DNA of 64,000 nucleotides from a virus. The position numbers and the translations under genes were made by a program. The stretch is taken from the IMG/VR virus record IMGVR_UViG_3300028558_000024, positions 1 to 64,000 of that record; one strand, 5' to 3'. How positions within the stretch are numbered: position 1 is the stretch's first letter; every line of letters starts with the position of its first letter. Positions 30,571-39,668 of this stretch are shown here, one piece after another. The notes under the pieces are model-generated. The model did not search any database, had not been told where the DNA came from, and worked only from the letters and a program-made list of their open reading frames with translations.

Positions 30571-33049
30571 GATCGATTCATCAAATGTGGCGCCATTTGA
30601 AGTAAAGCCGCAGCCAGGCCCGCAACTGTTTTTAGTTACCTGTCCCTACCAGGACATCTTTTTTGGCGGCCAGCGTGGTGGCGGGAAAGCTCAAACGCTT
30701 GACTCTGTGGTGCATACGCCGTTTGGACCGAAACGAATGGGCGACATAAAGTTGGGCGATCAGGTCTGCAATCCCGAGGGTGGAATCGCCAATGTAATCG
30801 CAATTCATCCTCAACCAAAGCAGCAAATCTACAAAGTAACTATGGCTGACGGTGCGACGACTCGCGTCACCGGTGGGCACATTTGGCTTTCGCGGATTGT
30901 CGGGCAGAAACTCAAAGCGAAAAGGCGATGGATGCACGTTTCTCGTTATTTGTATGAGGGAAGAGATTATCTCAACTGGAAGCTCTTCACGACGCTTCAA
31001 CTTAAGGAATGGATCGCCAAAGGACCAGCGAGCCACAACAGCAGACTGCCAGTCTTGCCTTTGCCACAACCGTTGACCTATACCGTGAGTGGACGGAACC
31101 CCGCCAAAATTGATCCTTACATTCTTGGTTTGATCATTGGAGATGGGCATTGCGGTGACACCGGTATTGGCATCACTTCTGCCGATAAAGAGATTGGAGA
31201 CATGCTACTCCAACTGGGCTTTGTTGAAAACCGGAAGCCCGGAAATGCAGCATCAACCTATTTAGCTCGAGGGGAAATATTTCAAACCTTAAGAACAGCC
31301 CTTCAGCAGCTCGATCTGTACGGCTGTAAATCCAATAGCAAATTCATCCCCCGCCAGTTTCTCTACGGTTCAATTGAAAACAGGTGGGAGTTACTTCGTG
31401 GGTTGATGGATTCGGACGGTTCGGCAACTCCAGAGGGCAAGTTGAATTACTCGTCGGTGAGCAAACGCTTAGCCGACGAAGTCCGCACTTTGATTGAAGG
31501 ACTCGGTGGCTGGGCGACCATATGGGAGAAGCCAGGAAAATATAGAAACGAAGAAGGCGAAATAGTTGAATGCCAGATTTCTTACAACCTTTACATTAAG
31601 CTTCAAGACCACAGTCAAGCATTTCGGCTTAAACGAAAGAAGGAGAGAGCGGCCAAGTATTCATTCAATGGTGGCGCTGATCAATGGCGCAAAATTGTCT
31701 CCATTGAAGAAGACGGCTTTGAAGAAGCTCAGTGCATAACAGTCGATCATCCGAACGGGCTTTACCTCACAGATAATTGCATTGTCACCCACAACAGTTT
31801 CGCAGTTCTTCTCGACTTTATTTATCATGCTGCAAAATACGGCGAACACGCTGTCGGCTTGATTGTTCGTGAATCGTATAAAGAGCTTCAGGATTTCAAT
31901 GAAAAGAAAGCCATGCCAATTCTGTTTCGGCTTGGCTGGGATTGGAACGTTGGACGACAGACATGGTATGCGCCCAACGGGGCCACTCTTCGCATGGGGC
32001 ACATGGCGACTCAAAAGGACGCAAATAAGCTCCTTGGCGCCGAGCTAACCTGGTTTGCTGTTGAAGAAATTGGTAATTTTCCAAACGACAACATCGACAA
32101 GCCGGAGCCCGGATCTAACGTCGGACTCGACATGATTCGCGGATCGATGAGATCGGCTCACGGTGTACCTGTTCGCTTCCTTTGTACTGGAAATCCAGGC
32201 GGAATTGGGCATCGCTGGATCAAAGCGCGGTACGTTGATCCGGCTCCGCCGATGACACCTTTTAAAGACGAAGAAACAGGTCAGTGGCGCGTTTTCATAC
32301 CTTCTTCAACAAAAGATAATCCGATTTTGATGGAAAGCGATCCCGAGTACGTGGATCGTTTGCGTGCCGTCGGATCGAAAGCCCTGCAAAAGGCATGGAT
32401 CGAAGGCGACTGGGAAATTTCACTCAAAGGCGAGATTTTTGAACGCCCCTGGTTCGGCTGGTACGACTGGAATCCGGAAGACGCGATTATGCCTCGCATT
32501 GGCATTGGCTCCAAGTGTCCGCCGATTCATGGCCGATTTTCATCATGGGATACGGGCTGCAAAGTCGAAGAGGTTCATTCTAAGACAGCCGGACTTACCT
32601 GGGCGACTTCCGTCAATGAAATTTTCATTCTCGATATGTTTAACAAGCGAGTTCAATTTCCTGTACTCGTCGATACAGTCAAGATGTCTTCTCGAAAATG
32701 GAGACCAGAAGCAATTTGGGTCGAGGAAAGATCTTCCGGCATTCAATTGGTTCAAACATTGCGCACTGGAACACAACTCCCAATCAAGCCAGTTCAGGTC
32801 ACCCGTGACAAAGAGAGCCGAGCTCATGCCGTCAGCGCCGGATTGACGACAGGAAAAGTACTTTTGCCCTCCAAGTGTCCATGGGCTTACGATTTGTTGG
32901 AAGAGCTTTGCGCATATCCACAAAAAGGCGAAAGCGATTTAGTCGACGCTTTCACTTTGGGAATGTCTCAGATTTCTTATTCCGAAGAAAGAATCAAGAA
33001 ATTCAGGAATAGCGCAGGATACCGAAACCGCTCAATTTACGGAAGATAG
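30557..33049 (+). CDS. terL: Terminase large subunit interrupted by an intein
   Basis: GTG start; 830 aa before splicing, 461 after. The N-extein ends FFGGQRGGGK (residues 35-44) and the C-extein begins SFAVLL, so the intein splits the Walker A P-loop (GGQRGGGK|S). After the intein come TWFAVEEIGNFP (Walker B/catalytic acid), VRFLCTGNPGG and the nuclease domain with SSWDTGCK, a WVEERSSG acidic strand and a final DLVDAFTLG. The protein packages DNA through the portal and cuts concatemers. Splicing must occur before the ATPase can work. Confidence 0.95.
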   Translation: MELPKIDSSNVAPFEVKPQPGPQLFLVTCPYQDIFFGGQRGGGKAQTLDSVVHTPFGPKRMGDIKLGDQVCNPEGGIANVIAIHPQPKQQIYKVTMADGATTRVTGGHIWLSRIVGQKLKAKRRWMHVSRYLYEGRDYLNWKLFTTLQLKEWIAKGPASHNSRLPVLPLPQPLTYTVSGRNPAKIDPYILGLIIGDGHCGDTGIGITSADKEIGDMLLQLGFVENRKPGNAASTYLARGEIFQTLRTALQQLDLYGCKSNSKFIPRQFLYGSIENRWELLRGLMDSDGSATPEGKLNYSSVSKRLADEVRTLIEGLGGWATIWEKPGKYRNEEGEIVECQISYNLYIKLQDHSQAFRLKRKKERAAKYSFNGGADQWRKIVSIEEDGFEEAQCITVDHPNGLYLTDNCIVTHNSFAVLLDFIYHAAKYGEHAVGLIVRESYKELQDFNEKKAMPILFRLGWDWNVGRQTWYAPNGATLRMGHMATQKDANKLLGAELTWFAVEEIGNFPNDNIDKPEPGSNVGLDMIRGSMRSAHGVPVRFLCTGNPGGIGHRWIKARYVDPAPPMTPFKDEETGQWRVFIPSSTKDNPILMESDPEYVDRLRAVGSKALQKAWIEGDWEISLKGEIFERPWFGWYDWNPEDAIMPRIGIGSKCPPIHGRFSSWDTGCKVEEVHSKTAGLTWATSVNEIFILDMFNKRVQFPVLVDTVKMSSRKWRPEAIWVEERSSGIQLVQTLRTGTQLPIKPVQVTRDKESRAHAVSAGLTTGKVLLPSKCPWAYDLLEELCAYPQKGESDLVDAFTLGMSQISYSEERIKKFRNSAGYRNRSIYGR
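30689..31795 (+). other. Class 3 intein with LAGLIDADG homing endonuclease, 369 aa
   Basis: The intein runs from Ala (codon 30689) to Asn (codon 31793) before +1 Ser. It lacks the usual first-residue nucleophile. Block A is SVVHTPFGPKRMGDIKLGD. Block B is TGGHIW, with Trp two residues after His (B:12). Block F is AQCITVDHPNG with Cys at F:4. Block G is CIVTHN with Thr at G:5. These Trp, Cys and Thr residues are the WCT signature of class 3 inteins. Between blocks B and F lie two LAGLIDADG motifs, ILGLIIGDG (about residue 190 of the precursor) and LLRGLMDSDG (about residue 280). Confidence 0.9.
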
Positions 33050-34693
33050 ATGCTCAAGTATTTGCAAGAAACACTCAAGAACGACAGACCGGCTTGGCAA
33101 AATGCTGATGATCGCTTTTGTGATTTAGATTTACGCGATAAGTTTCTTTCCTCTCAAGCTTACGACCACCTGAAACACAACTTTTCGCAGGAAGAGGATA
33201 GCAATCAGGATTTCATACCTATATATAAGCGTCGGCCTTCAGTTATCTACCCTTATGCTTCGGCAATTTCGGCTCTCGTTGCTCGCAAAACCTTTGGCGG
33301 ACGTCATGCGCCCAGATTGACTCACGATAAAGACGAAGTTCGAATGAAGGTTGAAAGGCTTCTCCAAGAGGCCAAGTTTAGCCGACTCATGATCCAAATA
33401 GCCAAATGGGCGTCTGTTGGTTCGATGGGCGTTACGTACAAAATTTTAGGCGAAGGCGACAAAGGCAAAATCATTGCAACGCCATGGAGAGCGAAATATT
33501 GCACTCCCAGATATGACAAGATGCAGAATTTGAAGTCTTTGCGGATTGCCTATCCGACCTGCGGTTATGAGTTTTTGGCTCGAGGCTGGGACAAAGACAT
33601 TAAAGGCGATCCAATTATTGCAACCGGAAATTATTGGCGGATTGTCGATCAGACTAAAGAGTACGAACGTTCTTATACGCCAATTTTCGAAAGTATGTGG
33701 AAGCCGTCTGATGGCGATAGTCTTTTGCAATTCAATGAGAAGGAAGACGAGGTCAAACACAATCTCGGCATTGTTCAAGCGCATTGGTTCACCAATTCAA
33801 CAACCGGCTCACTTCCAGACGGCGAATGCTTGTTTGGTGCCGCTCTTCCCATTTGCATAGATATTGACTTCACTTTATCTTCGCTTGGCCGGGCCATCAG
33901 ATACAACGCCTCGCCCCAGGTCGTCACAATTGGCGAAATGGTTGACGGCAATGGCGGAGCAGCCGAGGACGGCAAGCCCAAGGCTCGTTCACCACATATG
34001 ATGCTGATGTTTTACGCCGGCGAGAAAGACGCGGGCGGCGGAACCGTTAATGCTGGCGATGCCAAACTTCTTGAAATGACCGGGGAAGGCATCAAAATTG
34101 GTTTGGAGTATGTCCAGTTTCTACGGAAATTGGCCCAAGAATCAACTGCAGCGATCGTAAAAGATCCCGATCATGCCGGAACATTGATCACCGGGGCTGC
34201 CATGGATTCTTTTGATGATAACTTCATCGACCTTATCCAAGATCTTCGCTGCTGCCTTGGCGATGACGGGACATTGCAACTCACTCGCCAAATGTGTCTT
34301 GTTGCAATTGCAGCCAAACACCCAATCATGGCGGGCGTTAACGTCGAGGATATTGACGGTCTTAAATATCAATGGCCCAAAGTTCACGAGCTGACGCCTC
34401 AAGACCTACAACAACTTGTCGCTTCTTTTGTTCAAGCAATTACCGGGCCGACTGCCAAGGGCGCCATGGGCGGCTTGGTTCAGTTACCGGGCTGGAAGCC
34501 TCTAATCGATCCCGAGGACGCCCGTAATTACATCTACGACAATTGCGATTTTCCAGTTGAGTCGACTGACTATATAGAGGATGGGATTTTACCTGACGGC
34601 GAGAAGGATGACGGCAAAACCGCCATAGACACGCCTGATGAGTCTGATGTTTTGCCACCAAATGAAAAATTGAAAAAAGGAGTTACAGGCTAA
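33050..34693 (+). CDS. Portal protein, 547 aa
   Basis: Directly follows the terminase. Size, position and features fit a portal: N-terminal YLQETLKNDRPAWQNADDRF, a beta-rich middle, a long stem helix (TGEGIKIGLEYVQFLRKLAQE) and a helical C-terminus with PQDLQQLVASFVQAI. Portals form the dodecameric ring at the capsid vertex through which DNA passes. Sequence assignment is by context and layout. Confidence 0.75.
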   Translation: MLKYLQETLKNDRPAWQNADDRFCDLDLRDKFLSSQAYDHLKHNFSQEEDSNQDFIPIYKRRPSVIYPYASAISALVARKTFGGRHAPRLTHDKDEVRMKVERLLQEAKFSRLMIQIAKWASVGSMGVTYKILGEGDKGKIIATPWRAKYCTPRYDKMQNLKSLRIAYPTCGYEFLARGWDKDIKGDPIIATGNYWRIVDQTKEYERSYTPIFESMWKPSDGDSLLQFNEKEDEVKHNLGIVQAHWFTNSTTGSLPDGECLFGAALPICIDIDFTLSSLGRAIRYNASPQVVTIGEMVDGNGGAAEDGKPKARSPHMMLMFYAGEKDAGGGTVNAGDAKLLEMTGEGIKIGLEYVQFLRKLAQESTAAIVKDPDHAGTLITGAAMDSFDDNFIDLIQDLRCCLGDDGTLQLTRQMCLVAIAAKHPIMAGVNVEDIDGLKYQWPKVHELTPQDLQQLVASFVQAITGPTAKGAMGGLVQLPGWKPLIDPEDARNYIYDNCDFPVESTDYIEDGILPDGEKDDGKTAIDTPDESDVLPPNEKLKKGVTG

Positions 34694-35046
34694 TGGCTAA
34701 TGGCGACAGTATTTATTTAGTCAACGGTGTTGCGCCGACAACCTATAAAGGTTGGAAAGCGCTTGACGCATCGAGTGCAACCTCTGGCGATTCGGGCTGG
34801 CTTGATCCGTTGCCCTATTCGAAATTTTCGCTTGAAGTGACGGGAATCGCTGCCGGCGACAAAGTCAAACTCTGGGGCACGAATAAAGAATTTCCGCTGT
34901 CGAGTGATGCGGGCCAATTGATTGGCGCCGAATTGACAGCAAATGGATATACGCAATTCACCGGCTCTTATGCCAGATTGCGTGTTACACAGAGCGCTAA
35001 TGCTGGCGGTGGTTCTGTCACTGCCGTTTTATTGGCGACAAAATAA
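34693..35046 (+). CDS. Beta-rich virion protein, 117 aa
   Basis: TAATG-coupled to the portal gene. It is all-beta (SGDSGWLDPLPYSKFSLEVTG, then YTQFTGSYARLRVTQSANAGGG). A similar protein is encoded at 50,843 between the spike and the gp25-like gene. Probably a head decoration or structural accessory; exact role unknown. Confidence 0.6.
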   Translation: MANGDSIYLVNGVAPTTYKGWKALDASSATSGDSGWLDPLPYSKFSLEVTGIAAGDKVKLWGTNKEFPLSSDAGQLIGAELTANGYTQFTGSYARLRVTQSANAGGGSVTAVLLATK

Positions 35047-35063
35047 GGAGAATCAAACCAACC

Positions 35064-35735
35064 ATGTCAGACGAAACCCCTAAAAACGTCGAAGACCCCA
35101 AGCAAGAAGATCCGTCCAAAAACCAAGATCCTCCAAAGAAGGAAGATAAATCCGCTGGCGACGACAAGCGAAAAGCTTGGAGTACGGACGATTATGAACA
35201 TGAACTGTCGAAAGTTCGAGGCGAAGCAGCCGAAAAGAGAAAAGCTCTTAGCGACTTGCAAAAGAAACTCGATGCTCACGAAGAAGAAAAGAGCAAAGCT
35301 GAAACAGACCGACTGAAAGCTGAAGGCAAATTCAAAGAAGCTGCCGAGAAAGCCGAGAAGGATCTCCAAGACTACAAGAAGATAGCCGAACAACGCGCAA
35401 TCAAAGCTGAAGCGAAAGCCGCGGCAATTGCTGCCGGCATGAATCCCAATGCGGCCAAGTTTCTTGATACGACAAATGTCAAATATGACGATGCCGGAGA
35501 GCTTTCCGGAATCGAAGAAGCCATTGCTCAAATGAAGAAGGATCTGCCTGAAGTTTTCAAAAAGGAATCCGACACTTCCAAAGACGTAAAACCAACTGGC
35601 TCGGAGAAAGATGATCCGCCTCCCGCCAAAAAGGGAACAACTCCAACCGCAATGGCAACTGACTCGAAAGGCAATTTCCTGATCTCCGACAAAGATCTCG
35701 ATAAAGCGATCAAGGAAATGGCCAAAAAAATATAG
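35064..35735 (+). CDS. Capsid scaffolding protein, 223 aa
   Basis: ATG at 35064 after AAGGAG. Highly charged Lys/Glu-rich coiled coil at residues 45-130 (SKVRGEAAEKRKALSDLQKK...), with a short C-terminal amphipathic helix (ISDKDLDKAIKEMAKKI) of the kind that contacts the capsid. Position just before the major capsid gene is typical. Confidence 0.8.
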   Translation: MSDETPKNVEDPKQEDPSKNQDPPKKEDKSAGDDKRKAWSTDDYEHELSKVRGEAAEKRKALSDLQKKLDAHEEEKSKAETDRLKAEGKFKEAAEKAEKDLQDYKKIAEQRAIKAEAKAAAIAAGMNPNAAKFLDTTNVKYDDAGELSGIEEAIAQMKKDLPEVFKKESDTSKDVKPTGSEKDDPPPAKKGTTPTAMATDSKGNFLISDKDLDKAIKEMAKKI

Positions 35736-35768
35736 TTGACAAAAGTCAAAGCAGCTATCAATGATTGT

Positions 35769-35800
35769 GGAGTAGGTCAGGCACCTACTCCAATCTTTTT
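35769..35800 (+). terminator. Rho-independent terminator / first CAGGC-loop hairpin
   Basis: GGAGTAGGT (35769-35777), loop CAGGC, ACCTACTCC (35783-35791), then AATCTTTTT. A perfect 9-pair stem with a T-run after the scaffold gene. A TTGACA at 35735-35740 upstream could belong to a promoter. Confidence 0.8.
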
Positions 35801-35801
35801 A

Positions 35802-35871
35802 GAGCCAGGCGCTCCGTGCGGGTTGTAACCGCAACGTAAATCTCTCAAAAACTAGTCCGGGCCAGGCGCCC
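35802..35871 (+). promoter_or_regulatory. Structured leader of the major capsid gene with two more CAGGC-loop hairpins
   Basis: GAGC-CAGGC-GCTC spans 35802-35814 and GGGC-CAGGC-GCCC spans 35859-35871. Between them TGCGG / CCGCA with a 7-base loop forms a third stem (about 35817-35833). The stems differ in sequence while the five-base loop is identical to that of the terminator, so the loop, not the stem, appears conserved. The capsid ribosome-binding site AGAGGGG follows. Confidence 0.6.
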
Positions 35872-35907
35872 TCAGTGTCACACAAGACTAAGAGGGGTTT
35901 CCTTATA

Positions 35908-37290
35908 ATGTCCGGCAATTTCCAAAATCTTCCAACAGCTCTGCAAGTAGTCATTCAACAAGGATGGCTTGAACGCAAAATTAGAGCCGCATTGCAAAAC
36001 AAACTTGCATATCGCGCTCTCGTAGAAAAAGAAACTTTCCCAACTAGAATTGGCGAAGCTTTCAAAAGAACTCGCACAGCGATGTTGCCGGCTGTCGTTA
36101 AGAAGCTCGTTCCGTCGGATATGTCCAACGCAGCTTCTTTGACCAATGGACAAACCGCGCAAACCGCTCCTGGCTATGAACAATGGGACGTAACTCTTGA
36201 AGAGCACGGCACTTTCCTTGGCTTGAACCGCAAGCAAGACAAGGTTTCTCTCGTCAATAACTACTTGAGAAATGCTGGCTTGCTGGCCAATCAATCAGCC
36301 AAGTCTCAAGAACACATGGCTCGCAATCCCTTGTTTGGCGCTTATCTGAGTGGAAACAGCTATGTTGTAACAGCATTGGGTGCAGGCACAAGCACGACCG
36401 CGCTCGTTAATGACATTCGCGGCTTCGACACTGTTTTGATTGCAAACGGCACTCTGGCAGCTACAAGCGTTTCAAATCCTTTGACTTGTTATGCAACCAA
36501 GCCGGATAACACCGTTGTCACTCTTTCGGTGACGGGCGTTGTCGCAGAAGGTACAAATCACAGCTCTGCTTCTCAGCTCTCTTCGGACGGCGTTGAACAG
36601 GGCGGAATCTCCGGCACTTTGACTTTTGCTGATGCTGGCGGCACTTTGCCGGACGGTACAGTTATCAAAGCAATCCATGGTTCAACCATTTTGCGCCCGA
36701 AAGGCAAAACTCGCACTTCAGCCTTGCTGGGCGGCGACATGCTGACTCTCTCATTGCTTTTGGATGCAAAGCTTGCACTGGAAAACAATGGCGTTTCCGG
36801 AGCAATTGATTGCGTTCTTGATCCTTCTTCATTGCGTCAACTGTATGCCGATCCTGAATTCCAGAATCTTCACACTGGCGGCAGAGCTGATACTGAAATG
36901 AATACTGGCATGATTTCAGCAATTCTCGGAATCAATTTCCGCACAACTACTGAAGCATTCCAGCAACCGGCATTCTCCGGAACCGGCGCTCACAACATTC
37001 CTGTTGCTGTCCGTAGACCAATTCTTGTCAGCGAAGGCTGCATTGTTGAATCGACTTTCGAAGCCGATACTGAACAGGAAGATCAAACCATCCATAACAT
37101 CGTCACCGTTGACGGCGTTAATTTCATCGACAGACCATCCTTGGACGTTTTCGCTCAAAACGTCACACAGGCATGGGAATGGACCGGTTGTTACAGTGTT
37201 CCACAAGACCAATCGATGACAGCGGCGATTATGCCGACTGCATCCGGCGCCCGCTACAAGCGCGCTGTGGTTATCGAGCACGCAGGCTAA
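35908..37290 (+). CDS. Major capsid protein, 460 aa
   Basis: ATG at 35908 with AGAGGGG upstream; a longer in-frame reading lacks a site. Position after scaffold, size and content (EKETFPTRIGEAFKRTR near the N-terminus, QYEQWDVTLEEHG-like segment, ending YKRAVVIEHAG) fit an HK97-type major capsid protein. An inserted beta-rich domain lies at about residues 150-255. A separate leader with hairpins suggests strong, individually controlled expression. Confidence 0.75.
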   Translation: MSGNFQNLPTALQVVIQQGWLERKIRAALQNKLAYRALVEKETFPTRIGEAFKRTRTAMLPAVVKKLVPSDMSNAASLTNGQTAQTAPGYEQWDVTLEEHGTFLGLNRKQDKVSLVNNYLRNAGLLANQSAKSQEHMARNPLFGAYLSGNSYVVTALGAGTSTTALVNDIRGFDTVLIANGTLAATSVSNPLTCYATKPDNTVVTLSVTGVVAEGTNHSSASQLSSDGVEQGGISGTLTFADAGGTLPDGTVIKAIHGSTILRPKGKTRTSALLGGDMLTLSLLLDAKLALENNGVSGAIDCVLDPSSLRQLYADPEFQNLHTGGRADTEMNTGMISAILGINFRTTTEAFQQPAFSGTGAHNIPVAVRRPILVSEGCIVESTFEADTEQEDQTIHNIVTVDGVNFIDRPSLDVFAQNVTQAWEWTGCYSVPQDQSMTAAIMPTASGARYKRAVVIEHAG

Positions 37291-37310
37291 GCCTTTCGGC
37301 GAGGGGAGTG

Positions 37311-37332
37311 AGCGGACCCGAAAGGGTCCGCT
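37311..37332 (+). terminator. GAAA-tetraloop hairpin after the major capsid gene
   Basis: AGCGGACCC (37311-37319), GAAA loop, GGGTCCGCT (37324-37332): nine perfect pairs with a GNRA tetraloop. It has no T-run, so it is more likely a processing or stability element, or a partial attenuator that keeps capsid mRNA above that of downstream genes. Confidence 0.55.
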
Positions 37333-37367
37333 TACATAATTAAGAGTTTTCTGGAGAACAAAAAACA

Positions 37368-38543
37368 ATGTCGCTGAATCCTAATGCAAGACTTCTGCCT
37401 GCTTTGAACGCTTCAACTATGGTCAATGGGCAAGTCGTTCCACTTTCTCCTTCTGATCAACTTGCATCGGACGCGAGACTTTTGGCGACCGCGACAATAA
37501 CCGTCGGGGGTTCAATTACGAACCTCGACAAATTGCGAGTAAGGATTAAATCAGGCGCTCTTGAGATTGATGTAACTGCCGCCATGACGGGCGGTGACAC
37601 TACCACTACCGCAGCGGCCAAAGTTGCAGCCGCAATCAATGCAAATGCGACTTTGCGAGATCTTGGTTATGCAGCTTCTTCGGCTGCAGCTATCGTAACT
37701 TTGACCGGTTATGGACCAATTCCAATGATTGTCGCTCTCGATTCATGGGCCGAGTCGGCTGGTTTGACTTTGACGTGCGGCGGGACGGTCACTTCCGGCG
37801 AAATGGAAATCGTCAAATTCGTTTCTGATTTGCTTCCGCTTGGATACAAATATGTCAAGGTTCTTTCAGCTTCGACAACTACTGCGCGCGCAACCGCAAT
37901 CAAAAACGCTATTAATGCTGATGTTGATCTTGCCAATGCCGCCATTACTGCAACATCTTCTTCGGCTATTGTCACAATCGACTTGAGTGCAGTTGATTCT
38001 GACGTCACCGTGACTTCTTATGCATGGCAACCTTCGGCAACCGTTACTGTCGGCGGCACGCCTGCTGATGGCAATGCGCCTATTTTGGTTTTCACTGCAA
38101 CTGGCTTGCCTGGTGGAGATACCACGATCAACTATACCGTTTCGGGATCACCGACGACAACTCAAGTCGCAACTGCCTTGGCGGGCGTCATTAACGCAAA
38201 TTCTGAACTTATTGCAGCAGGTATCACAGCCAGCCCATCAGGAGCTGTCGTGACCGTGACCTTGCCCGACAATATTGGCGGCATCGTTCTTTCCAGAACA
38301 AATGACACCACGACTTACACTTTGAGCGCTGGTCCGACTGAAACTATTGTCAAAGCCGCCGAAGCAACTGAAACTATGACAATTTCACAGGTTTTCACGG
38401 GCGGAGGCGGCCCGATTCTGCCAACCGCAGATTTCCAATACATGTACAACGGACAACCCCTGTCTTTCAGAGCTGGCTTCCCCGCGGAAGTTACAAGTGA
38501 CCTTTTGACAATGCTTCTGAGGGACGCACAACAGATCTCTTAA
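37368..38543 (+). CDS. Virion protein with three repeated small domains, 391 aa
   Basis: GGAG-preceded ATG at 37368. Three similar units of about 80-90 residues are visible at about 40-120, 140-225 and 225-325. Each has a beta-strand entry, an 'A.A..INA...L..AG..A' helix and a closing 'AIVTLT' strand pair. The C-terminus (FQYMYNGQPLSFRAGFPAEVTSDLLTMLLRDA) looks like a separate docking part. Probably a head or neck structural protein; exact role unknown. Confidence 0.6.
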   Translation: MSLNPNARLLPALNASTMVNGQVVPLSPSDQLASDARLLATATITVGGSITNLDKLRVRIKSGALEIDVTAAMTGGDTTTTAAAKVAAAINANATLRDLGYAASSAAAIVTLTGYGPIPMIVALDSWAESAGLTLTCGGTVTSGEMEIVKFVSDLLPLGYKYVKVLSASTTTARATAIKNAINADVDLANAAITATSSSAIVTIDLSAVDSDVTVTSYAWQPSATVTVGGTPADGNAPILVFTATGLPGGDTTINYTVSGSPTTTQVATALAGVINANSELIAAGITASPSGAVVTVTLPDNIGGIVLSRTNDTTTYTLSAGPTETIVKAAEATETMTISQVFTGGGGPILPTADFQYMYNGQPLSFRAGFPAEVTSDLLTMLLRDAQQIS

Positions 38544-38558
38544 GGAGTTCATTCCAAA

Positions 38559-38882
38559 ATGGCAACCAATCCCCCCGCCGAAACAACAACCTCAACCAAA
38601 ACAGCCGCTCAAGAAAAACTTGAAGAATTGAAGCGGAATGCAATTGCAAAAAACCAACCGGCCGCAGCCGACAAAATTGAAGCCTACAGAATTTCAGCAG
38701 ATTGCAGAACTGCTTTGCACGGTTCGATTGTTTCTTACAAGAAAGACGACATTGTTTCCGATCCTGGAATGATCGTTCAATTGAAAGCGCAAGGAATAGA
38801 CATGCTTCCGATTGAAGCGGCTTTCCATGAATGCCCAAATTGCAAATCCAGGTTCGCGGCGGCCACAGCAGAAAGGAAGTAA
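38559..38882 (+). CDS. Small virion-region protein with zinc knuckle, 107 aa
   Basis: Helical N-terminus followed by a compact beta part (TALHGSIVSYKKDDIVSDPGMI) and a C-terminal FHECPNCKSRF knuckle. It has TAA-ATG spacing to the next gene. Role unknown. Confidence 0.55.
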   Translation: MATNPPAETTTSTKTAAQEKLEELKRNAIAKNQPAAADKIEAYRISADCRTALHGSIVSYKKDDIVSDPGMIVQLKAQGIDMLPIEAAFHECPNCKSRFAAATAERK

Positions 38883-39668
38883 ATGCTCACCGACATGGAA
38901 CGAGTCGCAATCAGAAGTCACCTCGGGTATCCGCCCGTTGGTGCTCCGCAGATTGCGCCGGGCCGCGTCGGGCGTTATTTGCTCACGAATATCGATCTTT
39001 CCGTTTATGACGACTCTTTCAATGCTTTGGAGTTTCGTTTAAACCGTTTGCGTGCAGCAGAAGAAGTCCTTTTAACTGGCGCTGCATATGGGGCAATTTA
39101 TTTCGGAAACCTTCAGCCGTTCACGACAGCTGATTCAATCACGATAACGATTACTCAAGGGACGGCGATTGATAAGGAATTGACTTACACCGCCTTAAAT
39201 GGCGAGAAGCTCATTCCGTTCATGACAAGGATTTCAACAGCAATCAATCAAGACGTTGATTTGACGGCCGCCGGCTTTACTGGCTCCTTCCCAAATGACG
39301 GCTCAATGAGTGAATTCGCGATCTTTGCTCCCGTGGAATTTGAAATTGCTATCACCACGACCGGCAATATGCTGGCTACTTTGAGCGGCTTTGGCAAGCT
39401 GCCGAATATGCACTTTGATTCTTGTTGCGATTCGGGCGAAGTCGTTTATGGACTGATCAATATCTGTGATGCTTTGGAAAATGCGATTGCAGGCTCATCT
39501 AAACAACTTGGCTTTGCCAGAACAGGCGATGTCTACTTTAATGGCCGTGTTTTGAGAGAAAGAGAAAAACTCTACCAAAGATATAGGAAGCGTTTGGCCG
39601 AATTTCTGAAAGTGCCATTCTTTGCAAGTAGCACGGGCGGCGGTGGGGCTGGAAGGTTTGTCTGCTAA
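38883..39668 (+). CDS. Head-tail connector-like protein, 261 aa
   Basis: MLTDMERVAIRSHLGYPPV at the N-terminus and a helical C-terminus (RVLREREKLYQRYRKRLAEFL) with an inserted beta domain at about residues 75-165. The helical shell resembles adaptor/connector proteins that bind under the portal. Assigned mainly by position. Confidence 0.5.
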   Translation: MLTDMERVAIRSHLGYPPVGAPQIAPGRVGRYLLTNIDLSVYDDSFNALEFRLNRLRAAEEVLLTGAAYGAIYFGNLQPFTTADSITITITQGTAIDKELTYTALNGEKLIPFMTRISTAINQDVDLTAAGFTGSFPNDGSMSEFAIFAPVEFEIAITTTGNMLATLSGFGKLPNMHFDSCCDSGEVVYGLINICDALENAIAGSSKQLGFARTGDVYFNGRVLREREKLYQRYRKRLAEFLKVPFFASSTGGGGAGRFVC

